A stretch of 64,000 bases of DNA from Achromobacter aegrifaciens (GCF_902859735.1 NZ_CADIJY010000005.1:62001-126000); one strand, 5' to 3'. Counted from the stretch's first letter, positions 25,490-34,480 are shown. Notes: generated from the sequence alone by a model not told the origin. Translations and numbers: made by a program.

Positions 25490-26596
25490 TCAAACCCCTG
25501 GCTCCCTGGCGGGCATTTCGCCACCCGGCCGCCGCGCAAGCATGGCCCCTTCAGGGACGCACGACGCCTCGGCATGTTCCGCGCCGCGGGCGCTCCCATC
25601 CAGCGGCACCAGTGCAGCCAGCAGGGTCGCGGCCACCGAGTCCCAGCTGCGCGTCAGGGCATGTTCGCGCACCGCATGGCGGTCCAGCGACAGGGCCGAG
25701 CGGCAGGCATGGGCCAGGTCTTCGTCCAGGAAACCGGTGACGCCCTGGGTCACCACCGCCAGCGGCGCTTCGCTGCGGAAAGCGGCCACCGGCGTGCCGC
25801 AGGCCATGGCCTCCAGCATGACCAGACCGAAGGTGTCCGTCAGGCTGGGGAAGACAAAGGCGTCGGCCGACCCGTAGAGCGCCGGCAGCGCTTCGTCTTG
25901 CCGCATGCCCAGGAAAATTGCGTCGGGAAAGCGCTTCTTCAGCCGCGCCTCATCCGGCCCCGCCCCCACCACTACCTTGCTGCCCGGCAGGTCCAGCGAC
26001 AGGAAGGCGTCCAGATTCTTCTCGCGCGCCACGCGGCCCACGCTCAGGAATACGGGACGGGGCAGGTCCGGGAAGGCCTCGCCCGCCCCCGGCTGGAACT
26101 TGCGCGGGTCCACCCCGCGCGACCAGATCTGCAGGTTGGCGAGGCCGCGCCGCGCCAGCACGTCGCGCACCGTGGGCGTCGGCACCAGCACCCGCTGCGA
26201 GGGCCGGTGAAACCAGCGCAGATAGCGCCAGGGCAAGGCCGCCGGGATGCCCATGCGCGCCTGCAGGTAGTCCGGGAACATGGTGTGGAACGAAGTCGTG
26301 AAGCGCCAGCCCCGCGCCAGCGCCATGCGGCGGGCGGCCAGTCCCAGCGGACCTTCGGTGGCGATATGCAGGGCGTCGGGCACGAGGTCGCCCAGGATGC
26401 GGCGCAATTGCCGGCCGGGCTGCAGACACAGCCGCAGGTCGGGCTCGGAAGGCGCCGGCACGGTGCGGCTGCCCTGCGGGTTCACCACGATCAGCTCGTG
26501 GCCCCATTCTCCGAGGATCTGCTGCATGGTCGTCCAGGTGCGGACGACGCCATTGACTTGCGGATGCCAGGCATCCGTGACCAGGACGATGCGCAT
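25490..26596 (-). CDS. Glycosyltransferase family 4-like protein
   Basis: This 368-residue GT-B enzyme has an N-terminal acceptor domain starting [21 protein letters not shown] and a C-terminal donor domain with [17 protein letters not shown] and the E-x7-E-type segment [22 protein letters not shown]. The sequence [18 protein letters not shown] resembles alpha-mannosyltransferases of glycolipid synthesis, but the sugar and acceptor cannot be read from sequence. The last 40 residues are a low-complexity extension. It lies between the DUF1289 gene and the ahcY riboswitch on the same strand but is probably transcribed separately from ahcY. Confidence 0.85.
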   Translation of the reverse strand: MRIVLVTDAWHPQVNGVVRTWTTMQQILGEWGHELIVVNPQGSRTVPAPSEPDLRLCLQPGRQLRRILGDLVPDALHIATEGPLGLAARRMALARGWRFTTSFHTMFPDYLQARMGIPAALPWRYLRWFHRPSQRVLVPTPTVRDVLARRGLANLQIWSRGVDPRKFQPGAGEAFPDLPRPVFLSVGRVAREKNLDAFLSLDLPGSKVVVGAGPDEARLKKRFPDAIFLGMRQDEALPALYGSADAFVFPSLTDTFGLVMLEAMACGTPVAAFRSEAPLAVVTQGVTGFLDEDLAHACRSALSLDRHAVREHALTRSWDSVAATLLAALVPLDGSARGAEHAEASCVPEGAMLARRPGGEMPAREPGV

Positions 26597-26674
26597 GATG
26601 GAGCCGGAAGTGGGCAATAGCGCGATTTAGCCCGCGCCATGTGACATGCCCAAGACGGCCTGCGCGGCCGCCTG

Positions 26675-26911
26675 CTAGTTGTTGCGGCGGGGATACCCTT
26701 GCGCCGTGATGCGCACCCAGACTTCGCGCTTTTCCTCTTCCGTCATGAACACCCAGTTGGCGACTTCCATGGCGGTGCGGCCGCAGCCGCGGCAGATGTC
26801 GTCAAACAGCGTGGAGCAGACGGCCACGCAGGGCGAATCCGAAGCCTTGAAGGCGCGTTGCGCGTCTTCGGCGTCGGGGAGTTTGGAGAGGTCGACGTGG
26901 TGCTGATTCAT
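26675..26911 (-). CDS. DUF1289 protein
   Basis: This 78-residue protein carries the DUF1289 core SPCVAVCSTLFDDICRGCGRTAMEVANWVFMTEEEKREVWVRI. Four cysteines (CVAVC and CRGC) could bind a metal such as zinc or iron. The family has no agreed function. It starts with ATG at 26911 and precedes the glycosyltransferase gene by 78 bp on the same strand. Confidence 0.85.
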   Translation of the reverse strand: MNQHHVDLSKLPDAEDAQRAFKASDSPCVAVCSTLFDDICRGCGRTAMEVANWVFMTEEEKREVWVRITAQGYPRRNN

Positions 26912-27022
26912 CGGGCGTAGGTTAACACCGGCAGTGCGTCCCCTTTTAGAAGGCCCTATGCCCCGCCCGGACTTGAATGCCTGTCCGCGCGCGGGGTGCT
27001 ACATGCGGGCCGAGCCCTGCCG

Positions 27023-27910
27023 CTAGCGCCAGCCGAAGAACTCTCCGGCCTGCGCCAGCAGCGCGTCCGGGCACTCTTCCGCAAGATAGTGCGCGCCCGG
27101 CAACGGGCCTCCGGACACCTCGTCGGCGATCGCGCGCCACAGCGCCAGCACGTCGAAGTTCCGGCCCACCGCGCCGCGCTCGCCCCACAGCGCACGCAGT
27201 GGCATGCGCAGGCGTTCGCCGGCCTCCCGGCCGGCGCGGTCGTGCTCCAGGTCCAGCGTGGCGGAAGCGCGGTAGTCCTCGCAGATGCCCGTGGCCCAGC
27301 CGGGCAGTTGCGCCGCGCGTTCGTACTCGGCCATGGCCTCGGCGGAAAAGTGCGCCAGCCCGCCAGGCCGTCCGCCCATCACGGAACGCAGGTAGAACAC
27401 CGGGTCGCGCTGGATCATGGTTTCGGGCAGCGGCGCCGGCTGGATCAGCCAGAACCAGTGGAAATAGGCCTGGGCGAAGGCGCGCGTGGTGCCTTCGTAC
27501 ATGTCCAGCGTGGGCGCGATGTCCAGCAGCATCATGCGGCTGACGGCGGCGGGATGGTCCAGCGCCAGCCGGTGCGCCACGCGCGCGCCGCGGTCGTGCG
27601 CCAGCACCTCGAAGCGCTCGTGGCCCAGGGCGCGCATCAGCTCGATCATGTCGGCCGCCATCTCGCGCTTGGAATGGGCAGAATGGTCCGGCGATGCGGC
27701 AGGCTTGTCGCTATCGCCGTAGCCGCGCAGGTCCGCCGCCACGCAAGTGCGGTGGCGCGTCAGTTCCGGCCAGACGCGATGCCAGATGGCGTGGGTCTGG
27801 GGATGGCCGTGCAGCAACAGCAACGGCGGGCCAGCGCCGTCGACGCGGGCTGCGATCTCGATGCCGTTGGCCGCGATGCGGCGCACGGGCAGGTCGAAGA
27901 ATGCGGTCAT
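27023..27910 (-). CDS. Alpha/beta-hydrolase, fluoroacetate (haloacetate) dehalogenase-like
   Basis: This 295-residue alpha/beta-hydrolase aligns well with fluoroacetate dehalogenases. It has the nucleophile Asp106 in AHDRGARVAHRL, carboxylate-binding Arg107 and Arg110, acid Asp130 in LLDIAP, fluoride-pocket His151-Trp152 in AYFHWFWL, Tyr213 in EDYRAS and base His274 in PGAHYLAEECP. Every residue known to matter in the Rhodopseudomonas enzyme has a counterpart at nearly the same spacing. It is the last gene of the Bug-leuC-leuD operon, its ATG overlapping the leuD stop (ATGA). The true substrate could be another 2-haloacid or an ester; C-F cleavage is inferred. Confidence 0.8.
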   Translation of the reverse strand: MTAFFDLPVRRIAANGIEIAARVDGAGPPLLLLHGHPQTHAIWHRVWPELTRHRTCVAADLRGYGDSDKPAASPDHSAHSKREMAADMIELMRALGHERFEVLAHDRGARVAHRLALDHPAAVSRMMLLDIAPTLDMYEGTTRAFAQAYFHWFWLIQPAPLPETMIQRDPVFYLRSVMGGRPGGLAHFSAEAMAEYERAAQLPGWATGICEDYRASATLDLEHDRAGREAGERLRMPLRALWGERGAVGRNFDVLALWRAIADEVSGGPLPGAHYLAEECPDALLAQAGEFFGWR

Positions 27911-28554
27911 ATGGCCTCTCGGTCCAGGCGGTCGCGCACGCGGCGCGCCAGGTCTTTCATCCAGGGGTGCCGCGCCCAATGCCCGGCCTCGAAACGTTCC
28001 ACCTCGTCCAGCTGCTGCAATGAGGCGCCCACCATGTCCTGCCCCTGCACGTACATGCGGCGGTGACGTTCTGGCAGCGTGAACGCCGCTGTCCAGCCGT
28101 TCATGGCGGTGACGCTCCCTGCCGCCACATCGATGCTGACGCGGCTGGTGGCCGTATTGGACACCCTGGCGAGCAAGGCGTCGATCTCGGCCGGCGCCAG
28201 GCTGATCAGCAGCAGGCCGTTGTTTACGGCATTGAAGTAGAAGATCTCGCCGAAGCTGGGCGCGATCACCGCGCGGATGCCGAACTGCTGCAAGCCCCAC
28301 ACCGCATGCTCGCGACTGGAGCCGCAGCCGAAATTCGGCCCCGCGACCACGATGGACGCCCCGGCATAGGCGGGCTGGTTCAGCACGAAATCGGGCCTGG
28401 GCGCGCCGCCCGCATCAAAGCGCAGGTCATGCAGCAGGCCGCGGTCCAGCCCTGCCTTGTCGATGATGCGCAGAAACTGCTTGGGCATGATCTGGTCGGT
28501 GTCCAGATTGGAAAAAGGCAGCGGCGCGGCAACGCCCTCGATGGTTGCGGTCAT
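27907..28554 (-). CDS. leuD: Isopropylmalate isomerase small subunit (LeuD-like)
   Basis: This 215-residue swivelling subunit of the aconitase superfamily pairs with the LeuC-like protein encoded upstream. FSNLDTDQIMPKQFL, GPNFGCGSSREHAVWGLQQFGIRAVIAPSFGEIFYFNAVNNGLL are the classic LeuD signatures. Its ATG overlaps the leuC stop (ATGA) and its own stop overlaps the hydrolase start, so three genes are translationally chained. The operon lacks leuA and leuB and includes a solute receptor and a LysR regulator, so this pair may act in catabolism of a malate-like acid rather than leucine synthesis. Confidence 0.9.
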   Translation of the reverse strand: MTATIEGVAAPLPFSNLDTDQIMPKQFLRIIDKAGLDRGLLHDLRFDAGGAPRPDFVLNQPAYAGASIVVAGPNFGCGSSREHAVWGLQQFGIRAVIAPSFGEIFYFNAVNNGLLLISLAPAEIDALLARVSNTATSRVSIDVAAGSVTAMNGWTAAFTLPERHRRMYVQGQDMVGASLQQLDEVERFEAGHWARHPWMKDLARRVRDRLDREAI

Positions 28555-29972
28555 GCGTGTTGCTCCCAGACGCGGACGTCGACAATGCGGCCGGCCAGCG
28601 CGGCGGCGGCGGCCATCGCCGGAGACATCAGGTGCGTGCGGCCCGCGCGCCCCTGCCGGCCTTCGAAATTGCGGTTGGTGGTGGAGGCGCAGCGCTCGCC
28701 CGGGTTGAGCACGTCGTCGTTCATGGCCAGGCACATGGAACAGCCAGGCTGGCGCCATTCGAAGCCGGCCTCGATCAATTGCGCCGCAATGCCTTCGGCC
28801 TCGGCCTGTGCGCGCACCGCACCCGATCCGGGCACCACCATGGCCCGCACGCCGGCCGCTACCTTGCGGCCGCGCACCACGGCTGCCGCCGCGCGCAGAT
28901 CCTCGATGCGTCCGTTGGTGCAGGAGCCGATGAACACGCGGTCTATCGGCACGCCGGCTATCGGCGTACCCGGCGTCAGGCCGATATAGTCCATGGCCTT
29001 CTCCAGCGCCAGGCGGGCCAACGCGTCGGGCTCGGCCTGCGGGTCCGGCACCACGCCATCCACCGGCATGGCCTGGTCCGGGCTGGTGCCCCAGGTGACG
29101 AAGGGCGCGATCGCGGCGGCATCCAGCACGTGCTCGGCATCGAACACGGCGTCCCCGTCCGAGCGCAGCGTGGCCCAATAGGCGCGGGCCTGGGCCAGCG
29201 TCTCGCCTTGAAGTTCGGGCGCATGCGCGGCGACGTAGGCCTCGGTGGTGGCGTCCGGCGCGATCAGCGCGGCACGGGCGCCGGCTTCCACCGTCATGTT
29301 GCACAAGGTCATGCGGGCCTCGGCGGACAGCGCGGCGATGGCCTCGCCGCAGAACTCCACCGCATGGCCGCGCGCGCCTTGCGCGCCGATGCGGTGCACG
29401 ACGCAGATCACCAGGTCCTTGGCGGTGACGCCGGCCGGCAGCGCGCCATCGACGCGAATGCGCATGTTGCGCGCCACGCGGTACGCCAGCGTCTGCGTGG
29501 CCAATATGTGTTCGACCTCGGACGTGCCGATGCCGAAGCCCAGCGCGCCCAGCGCGCCGTAGGTGGTGGTGTGGCTGTCGCCGCACAGCACCACCATGCC
29601 CGGCAGCACCATGCCATGCTCGGGCGCGATCACGTGTTCGATGCCTTGCAGCGGATCGGTGGTGTCGAACAGCGCGATGCCCTGCTCGTCGCAATTGCGC
29701 TTGAGGTTCAGCGCCTGGCGCGACGAAGCGTCGTCGGCGATCACGCGCAGTGCCGCCGGCACCGGATGCGTGGGGATGATGTGGTCCACCACCGCCATCT
29801 GCTGCCCGGGGCGCAGCACGCCGCGCCCGCGCGCGGCCAGGCCGCTGAAGGCCTGCGGGCTGGTGTATTCGTTCATGATGTGCAGGTCGACGTAGAGCAG
29901 GATGTGCTCGTCGTCGATCCGGGCCACCTCATGGCTGGCCACCAGTTTGTCGTACAGCGTCTTGCCGGGCAT
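28551..29972 (-). CDS. leuC: Isopropylmalate isomerase large subunit (LeuC-like)
   Basis: This 473-residue iron-sulfur subunit catalyses dehydration/rehydration of a hydroxy-dicarboxylate. MPGKTLYDKLVASHEV, CGDSHTTTYGALGALGFGIGTSEVEHILATQ, FIGSCTNGRIEDLRAAA and the cluster ligands in PGCSMCLAMNDD are all present, so it should hold a 4Fe-4S centre. Its length is normal. It lies 36 bp after the Bug receptor gene's counterpart region on the opposite side of the operon order receptor, leuC, leuD, hydrolase. The usual biosynthetic partners are absent from the window. Confidence 0.92.
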   Translation of the reverse strand: MPGKTLYDKLVASHEVARIDDEHILLYVDLHIMNEYTSPQAFSGLAARGRGVLRPGQQMAVVDHIIPTHPVPAALRVIADDASSRQALNLKRNCDEQGIALFDTTDPLQGIEHVIAPEHGMVLPGMVVLCGDSHTTTYGALGALGFGIGTSEVEHILATQTLAYRVARNMRIRVDGALPAGVTAKDLVICVVHRIGAQGARGHAVEFCGEAIAALSAEARMTLCNMTVEAGARAALIAPDATTEAYVAAHAPELQGETLAQARAYWATLRSDGDAVFDAEHVLDAAAIAPFVTWGTSPDQAMPVDGVVPDPQAEPDALARLALEKAMDYIGLTPGTPIAGVPIDRVFIGSCTNGRIEDLRAAAAVVRGRKVAAGVRAMVVPGSGAVRAQAEAEGIAAQLIEAGFEWRQPGCSMCLAMNDDVLNPGERCASTTNRNFEGRQGRAGRTHLMSPAMAAAAALAGRIVDVRVWEQHA

Positions 29973-30008
29973 GTCTTGCGTCCTTCGTAGTTGGGTCTTG
30001 CGGCCCGG

Positions 30009-30989
30009 TCAGTTGGCCTGGATGCCGGCGTCCTTGACGATGCCGGCCCAGCGCGTCATCTCGGCGGCTACCATGGCGTCCGTCTTGGCGGGCGAGGAAA
30101 TCAGCGGATCGAAGCCCTCGCGGCCCATGCGCTGCGCCAGCTCCGGCGAACGCAGGGCCTGTTCGAGCTTGGCGTTCAGCGTGTCGATCACGGCTTGCGG
30201 CGTGCCCGCGGGCGCGCTGATCACGAACCAGGTGTTGAACTCGTAGCCGGGCAGCCCGGACTCGGCGATGGTGGGCACGTCGGGCAAGAGCGGCGAACGC
30301 GTGGTGCCGGTCACGCCCAACGCCTTGAGCTTCTTGCCGTCGACCTGTGGCTTGGCTGCGGACAGCACCGGAAAGCTCATCTGCACCTGGCCGCTGATGG
30401 TGTCCACCATGGCCGGGCCGCCGCCCTTGTAGGGCACGTGCAGGATCTGGGTCTTGGACACCGACTTGAACAGTTCCGCGGCCATGTGGAACGTGCTGCC
30501 CGTGCCTGCCGAACCGAAGCTCAGGTCGTTGGCGGGCCGCGCGCGCACATAGGCCAGCAGCTCGCTCACATTGGCCACGGGCAACTGGTTGGTCACCGTC
30601 AGCACGTGCTGCGACGTTCCTATCGTGCCGACCGAACGCAGGTCCTTGGCCGTGTCGAACGGCATGTTCTGGAACAGCGCCGGGTTGATCGCCAGCGACA
30701 TGGTGTTGACGGCCAGCGTGTAGCCGTTGGGCTCGGCGCGCGCCACTGCGGCCATGCCGATGTTGCCGGAAGCGCCGGCGCGGTTCTCCACCACGACACT
30801 CTGCCCCAGGGCGCGGCCCCAGGCGTCCGAAATCAGTCGCGCGGCGATATCCACGCTGCCGCCGGGCGCGAACGGCACGATGAGCGTCACGGCGCGCTGG
30901 GGAAAGGCGTCGGCGGCGGCGGCCGGTTGGGTCCAACAGGATGCGGCAATGGCCGCGCATAGAACGCCGGCCGCTTTGTTGATCTTCAT
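30009..30989 (-). CDS. Bug-type (TctC-like) periplasmic solute receptor, third copy
   Basis: This 326-residue receptor has a signal peptide (MKINKAAGVLCAAIAASCWTQPAAAA) and the Bug motifs TLIVPFAPGGSVDIAARLI, VVENRAGASGNIGMAAVARAEPNGYT and VPYKGGGPAMVDTISGQVQM. It is the first gene of the - strand operon with leuC, leuD and the dehalogenase-like hydrolase, 36 bp ahead of leuC. It is divergent from a LysR regulator gene across 125 bp. It should deliver or sense the acid metabolised by the operon. Confidence 0.9.
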   Translation of the reverse strand: MKINKAAGVLCAAIAASCWTQPAAAADAFPQRAVTLIVPFAPGGSVDIAARLISDAWGRALGQSVVVENRAGASGNIGMAAVARAEPNGYTLAVNTMSLAINPALFQNMPFDTAKDLRSVGTIGTSQHVLTVTNQLPVANVSELLAYVRARPANDLSFGSAGTGSTFHMAAELFKSVSKTQILHVPYKGGGPAMVDTISGQVQMSFPVLSAAKPQVDGKKLKALGVTGTTRSPLLPDVPTIAESGLPGYEFNTWFVISAPAGTPQAVIDTLNAKLEQALRSPELAQRMGREGFDPLISSPAKTDAMVAAEMTRWAGIVKDAGIQAN

Positions 30990-31114
30990 TCCTGGTCTCC
31001 TCGGTTGGCCGCGCAGGCGGCTCTTTAGTGGTGAGGCCAGTGTATAAGCGGGTCTTCTTCTTATAATTGCTTATCCAGATAAAGCTTTATTAAATTCAGT
31101 TTATAAATAAGCGC
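30990..31114. promoter_or_regulatory. Divergent control region between the Bug/leuCD operon and its LysR gene
   Basis: This 125-bp spacer is strikingly AT-rich compared with the flanking genes. It contains TTATCCAGATAA at 31071-31082, with TTAT/ATAA arms, inside a larger GCTTATC...ATAAAGC dyad; this is a candidate LysR binding site of the T-N11-A type. TTATAAT-like and TTTATAAAT-like boxes could serve as -10 elements in either direction. Confidence 0.5.
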
Positions 31115-32038
31115 ATGGACGCCCTCTCCGATCTCGCCTTCTTCTCACTGGTAGTGAAGCACGGCAATCTGTCCGCCACCGCCCGCGAACTGGGCCTGAC
31201 GCCGCCCGCGGTCAGCACGCGCCTGGCCAAGCTGGAGCAGCGCCTGGGCGTGCGGTTGCTGAACCGCACCACCCGCCGGGTCAGCGTCACGCAGGAAGGT
31301 GAGCTATATCTGGCCGAGGGCGCACGTATCCTGACGGACCTGGAGGCGCTGGAACGTTCCGTATCGAGCGCCCGCGCCCGTCCCCAAGGGCTGCTGCGGC
31401 TGAACGCCACGTTCGGCTTCGGCCGCGCCCACATCGTGCCCGCCGTGTCGGACTTCGCCCGCCAGTACCCGGAAGTGGAAGTGCAGATGCGGCTGACCGA
31501 CAGGCCGCTGAACCTGATCGAGGAAGGCTTCGACGTGGCGGTGCGTTTTGGCGACCTGCCCGATGCGCGCCTGACCGCGCGCAAGATCGCCTCCAATCGG
31601 CGGCTGCTGTGCGCGTCGCCGCGCTACCTCGAAATCCATGGCGAGCCGCGCGCGCCGGGCGACCTGCAACGCCACCGCTGCATCGTGGTGCGCGAGAACG
31701 ACGTGGCCTACGGCACCTGGCGGCTGGAATCGGGCCAGCGTGCGGAGACCGTGAAAGTGCGCGGTCCGCTCAGTTCCAACGACGGGCAAAGCGCCCTGGA
31801 ATGGGCGCTGGACGGTCACGGCATCGTCATGCGTTCGGAATGGGAAACGGCCGAGCACCTGCGCGCCGGCCGCCTGCGCGCGGTGCTGGCCGACTGGCGC
31901 ACGCCGCCCGCGGACATCCACGCGCTGTATCCCGAACGCCTGAACCTGCCGGCCAAGACGATCGCTTTCGTGGAGTTCCTGTCGCAGCGCTTCGCCCGGC
32001 ATCTGCGCGCGCCGGGTTCGGACGACGCGGTCTGGTGA
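31115..32038 (+). CDS. LysR-family transcriptional regulator
   Basis: This 307-residue regulator has an N-terminal helix-turn-helix (FFSLVVKHGNLSATARELGLTPPAVSTRLAKLEQRLGVRLLNRTTRRVSVTQEGE) and a substrate-binding C-terminal domain with RLTDRPLNLIEEGFDVAVRFGDLPDARL. It is divergent from the Bug-leuCD-hydrolase operon and probably activates it in response to its substrate. ATG 31115 gives the standard LysR start. Confidence 0.92.
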   Translation: MDALSDLAFFSLVVKHGNLSATARELGLTPPAVSTRLAKLEQRLGVRLLNRTTRRVSVTQEGELYLAEGARILTDLEALERSVSSARARPQGLLRLNATFGFGRAHIVPAVSDFARQYPEVEVQMRLTDRPLNLIEEGFDVAVRFGDLPDARLTARKIASNRRLLCASPRYLEIHGEPRAPGDLQRHRCIVVRENDVAYGTWRLESGQRAETVKVRGPLSSNDGQSALEWALDGHGIVMRSEWETAEHLRAGRLRAVLADWRTPPADIHALYPERLNLPAKTIAFVEFLSQRFARHLRAPGSDDAVW

Positions 32039-32077
32039 ACACGCCGCGTCATATTCCGCACTGACGGGGACGCAACG

Positions 32078-33076
32078 CTACGCGTCCGCCCCCAGCCGCG
32101 CGCCGGCGCGCACGATGCCGCAGCGCTTGTGCGCCCGCATCACCACGCCGACTTCGCTTTTCAACACGCCATCCAGCTCGCCCAGGCGGCGCGTCACCAC
32201 GTCCCACAGGTGCAGGCTGTCGCGGCACAGCACGTGCCAGAACAGCTGCGACGCGCCGCTGGTGCCGAACAGGCAGCGGGTGTTGGGATCCAGCGCCAGA
32301 TGCGCGGCCAGCGCGTCCACGGCTTGAGGGCGCACTTGCACGGAGATAACCGCCTCCACCGGAAAGCCGACCAGCGCCGGCTCCACTTCCACACGGAAAC
32401 TCAGCGCGCGGCGCTCCACCATGTTGTGCAAGAGACGCTGCGCGGTGGGCTCGCTGACGCCAGCCTGCTCGGCCAGTTCGGCCAGGCTGGCGCGGCCATC
32501 ACGCATCAGCCAGGCCACCATGCGCTGCTCGGCGTCCGTCAACGCCGCGGGCGGCTGCGCCATGGCGGACTCGGCCGCCGCTGCGTCGGGCAGGGCCTGG
32601 ATGCGCCACTGGCCGGCGCGCCGGAACGGCCGCAACACCAGCCGCGCCTCCACGTGCTCCACCCCGTCGATGGACGGCAGCACACGCGTGACCACGTCCG
32701 GCATGTCGGCCGCGTCCGCCAGCGTCAGCTCGGCCATCAGGTCGGCCGAACCGGCCAGCGTGACCACCAGCTGGCTCAGGTCCAGCCGCGCCAGCTGATC
32801 GGCCACCTCGGGCACGCGGCCCGACCGGCAGCGCACCCAGGCGTGCAGCACCACGCCGCGGCCGGTGGCCAGGGGATCGGGTTCCGCGATGACACGCAGG
32901 GCATCGGCATCCATCAGGCGCTTGATGCGGCGCGCGACAGTGCGCTCGGGAATGCCGGTGGCGGCTCCCAGCTCGCGCCAGGACGCGCGCGGGTCCGCCT
33001 GCAGCGCGATGAGACAGGCGAGATCGGTGTCGTCCAGCCCCGGAGCTAGGGGCTTACCCTTACTTGACGTGTCCAT
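32078..33076 (-). CDS. Two-module Lrp/AsnC-like transcriptional regulator
   Basis: This 332-residue protein contains two full Lrp-type units rather than one. The first HTH is LDDTDLACLIALQADPRASWRELGAATGIPERTVARRIKRL with a ligand domain to about residue 150. The second HTH is LTDAEQRMVAWLMRDGRASLAELAEQAGVSEPTAQRLLHNM, followed by a second ligand domain. Duplicated forms occur in actinobacteria and some proteobacteria. It is divergent from an MHS transporter gene 87 bp away and likely regulates it and the amidase. ATG 33076 or 33082 may be the start; neither has a ribosome binding site. Confidence 0.85.
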   Translation of the reverse strand: MDTSSKGKPLAPGLDDTDLACLIALQADPRASWRELGAATGIPERTVARRIKRLMDADALRVIAEPDPLATGRGVVLHAWVRCRSGRVPEVADQLARLDLSQLVVTLAGSADLMAELTLADAADMPDVVTRVLPSIDGVEHVEARLVLRPFRRAGQWRIQALPDAAAAESAMAQPPAALTDAEQRMVAWLMRDGRASLAELAEQAGVSEPTAQRLLHNMVERRALSFRVEVEPALVGFPVEAVISVQVRPQAVDALAAHLALDPNTRCLFGTSGASQLFWHVLCRDSLHLWDVVTRRLGELDGVLKSEVGVVMRAHKRCGIVRAGARLGADA

Positions 33077-33163
33077 ATTCATTAAATTAACGTTCGCGCA
33101 TTGATAAAAACACAAAATTAAACGGTCTTTTTGACCAAAAATAAATTCTTATTTGAGGTTTTC
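33077..33163. promoter_or_regulatory. Divergent promoter region, Lrp-like regulator / MHS transporter
   Basis: This 87-bp AT-rich spacer holds two dyads on the transporter side: GGTC-N5-GACC at 33124-33136 and AAATAA-N4-TTATTT at 33139-33154. The second resembles the AT-rich sites bound by Lrp-family proteins. A GAGG ribosome binding site for the transporter follows at 33154-33158. Confidence 0.4.
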
Positions 33164-34480
33164 ATGAGCAGCACTTCAGCGCCCCTGCGCAAGCCGCAGG
33201 GGGCAGCCGCCTCGGCCGGCACCGCGCCCGTTTCCCGCTCGCGCACCATTCTGGCCGGTAGTGTAGGCAATGCCGTCGAATGGTTCGACTGGACCATCTA
33301 CGCGTCCTTCGCCATCTTCTTCTCCAGCCAGTTCTTCCCCGAAGGCAATGAAACCACGGCCCTGCTGGCGACCTTCGGCATTTTCGCGGTGGGCTTCTTC
33401 ATGCGTCCGGTCGGCGGCTGGCTGCTGGGCATCTTCTCCGACCGCTACGGCCGCAAGGCCGCGCTGGGCCTGACCATCCTGATGATGGCCGGCGGCTCGC
33501 TGATCATCGCCGTCACCCCCACCTACGCCTCCATCGGCCTGGCTGCTCCGTTGCTGCTGACCGCTGCGCGCCTCTTGCAAGGCCTGTCGCTGGGCGGAGA
33601 GTATGCCTCGGCCACGACCTTCCTGGCGGAAATGGCGCCGCCCAACAAGCGCGGCTTCTATTCCAGCTTCGTGTTCTTCAGCGCCGCCGTGGGCATCCTG
33701 GCCGCCTCGGCCATCGGCTGGGTGCTGACCTCGACCTTGACCAAGGTCGAGATGGCCGCCTGGGGCTGGCGCATTCCGTTCTTCCTGGGCGCGCTGGGCG
33801 GCCTGGCCGGCATGTGGATCCGCCGCTCGATCCCGGAGACCGAAGCGTTCTCGCACGCCAAGAAGGCTGGCGTCGAAAAGCAGCCGCTGCGCACGCTGCT
33901 GCGCGACCATCCGCGTGAAGTGCTGCGCATCGTGGGCTTCTCCATCCTGACCACGTTCGCGTTCTACATCTTCGTGGCCTACGTGCCCACCTACGCCATC
34001 CGCCAGGTGCATGCCGACCCGAAGACCGCGTTCGCCGCCAACACCGTCGCGCTGATCGTGTTCATGCTGGTGCAGCCGCTGTTCGGCATCCTGTCCGACC
34101 GCATCGGCCGCAAGCCGCAGCTGATCTTCTTCGCCGCCGGCTACCTGGTGTTCTTCTATCCGCTGATGACCACGCTGGGCCCGTCGTTCGGTTCGATCCT
34201 GGCGGTAGAGCTGTTCGGCCTGGTGCTGTACGCCATGTACACCTCGATCGCGCCGGCCATCATGTCGGAACAGTTCCCCACCAGCGTGCGCGCCGTCGGC
34301 ATCGGCACGCCATACAACCTGGTCGTCGCGCTGCTGGGCGGCACCACGCCCTACCTGCTGACCTGGCTGCAAAGCAAGGGCATGGAGCGCTGGTTCTTCT
34401 ACTACGTGCTGGCGGGCGCCGTGATCACCCTGATCACCTTCATCCGCATGCCGGAAACCAAGGGCCAGAGCCTGAAGTAA
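33164..34480 (+). CDS. MFS transporter, metabolite:H+ symporter (MHS) family
   Basis: This 438-residue protein has twelve predicted membrane helices. ILAGSVGNAVEWFDWTIYASFAIFF, FFMRPVGGWLLGIFSDRYGRKAALG and LLQGLSLGGEYASATTFLAEMAP are typical of MHS proton symporters for organic acids and related solutes. The cytoplasmic loop sequence DRIGRKPQ marks the second half. TTGAGG lies seven bases before ATG 33164. It is followed by a terminator and then an amidase gene, suggesting uptake of an amide or its acid, but the substrate is unknown. Confidence 0.88.
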   Translation: MSSTSAPLRKPQGAAASAGTAPVSRSRTILAGSVGNAVEWFDWTIYASFAIFFSSQFFPEGNETTALLATFGIFAVGFFMRPVGGWLLGIFSDRYGRKAALGLTILMMAGGSLIIAVTPTYASIGLAAPLLLTAARLLQGLSLGGEYASATTFLAEMAPPNKRGFYSSFVFFSAAVGILAASAIGWVLTSTLTKVEMAAWGWRIPFFLGALGGLAGMWIRRSIPETEAFSHAKKAGVEKQPLRTLLRDHPREVLRIVGFSILTTFAFYIFVAYVPTYAIRQVHADPKTAFAANTVALIVFMLVQPLFGILSDRIGRKPQLIFFAAGYLVFFYPLMTTLGPSFGSILAVELFGLVLYAMYTSIAPAIMSEQFPTSVRAVGIGTPYNLVVALLGGTTPYLLTWLQSKGMERWFFYYVLAGAVITLITFIRMPETKGQSLK

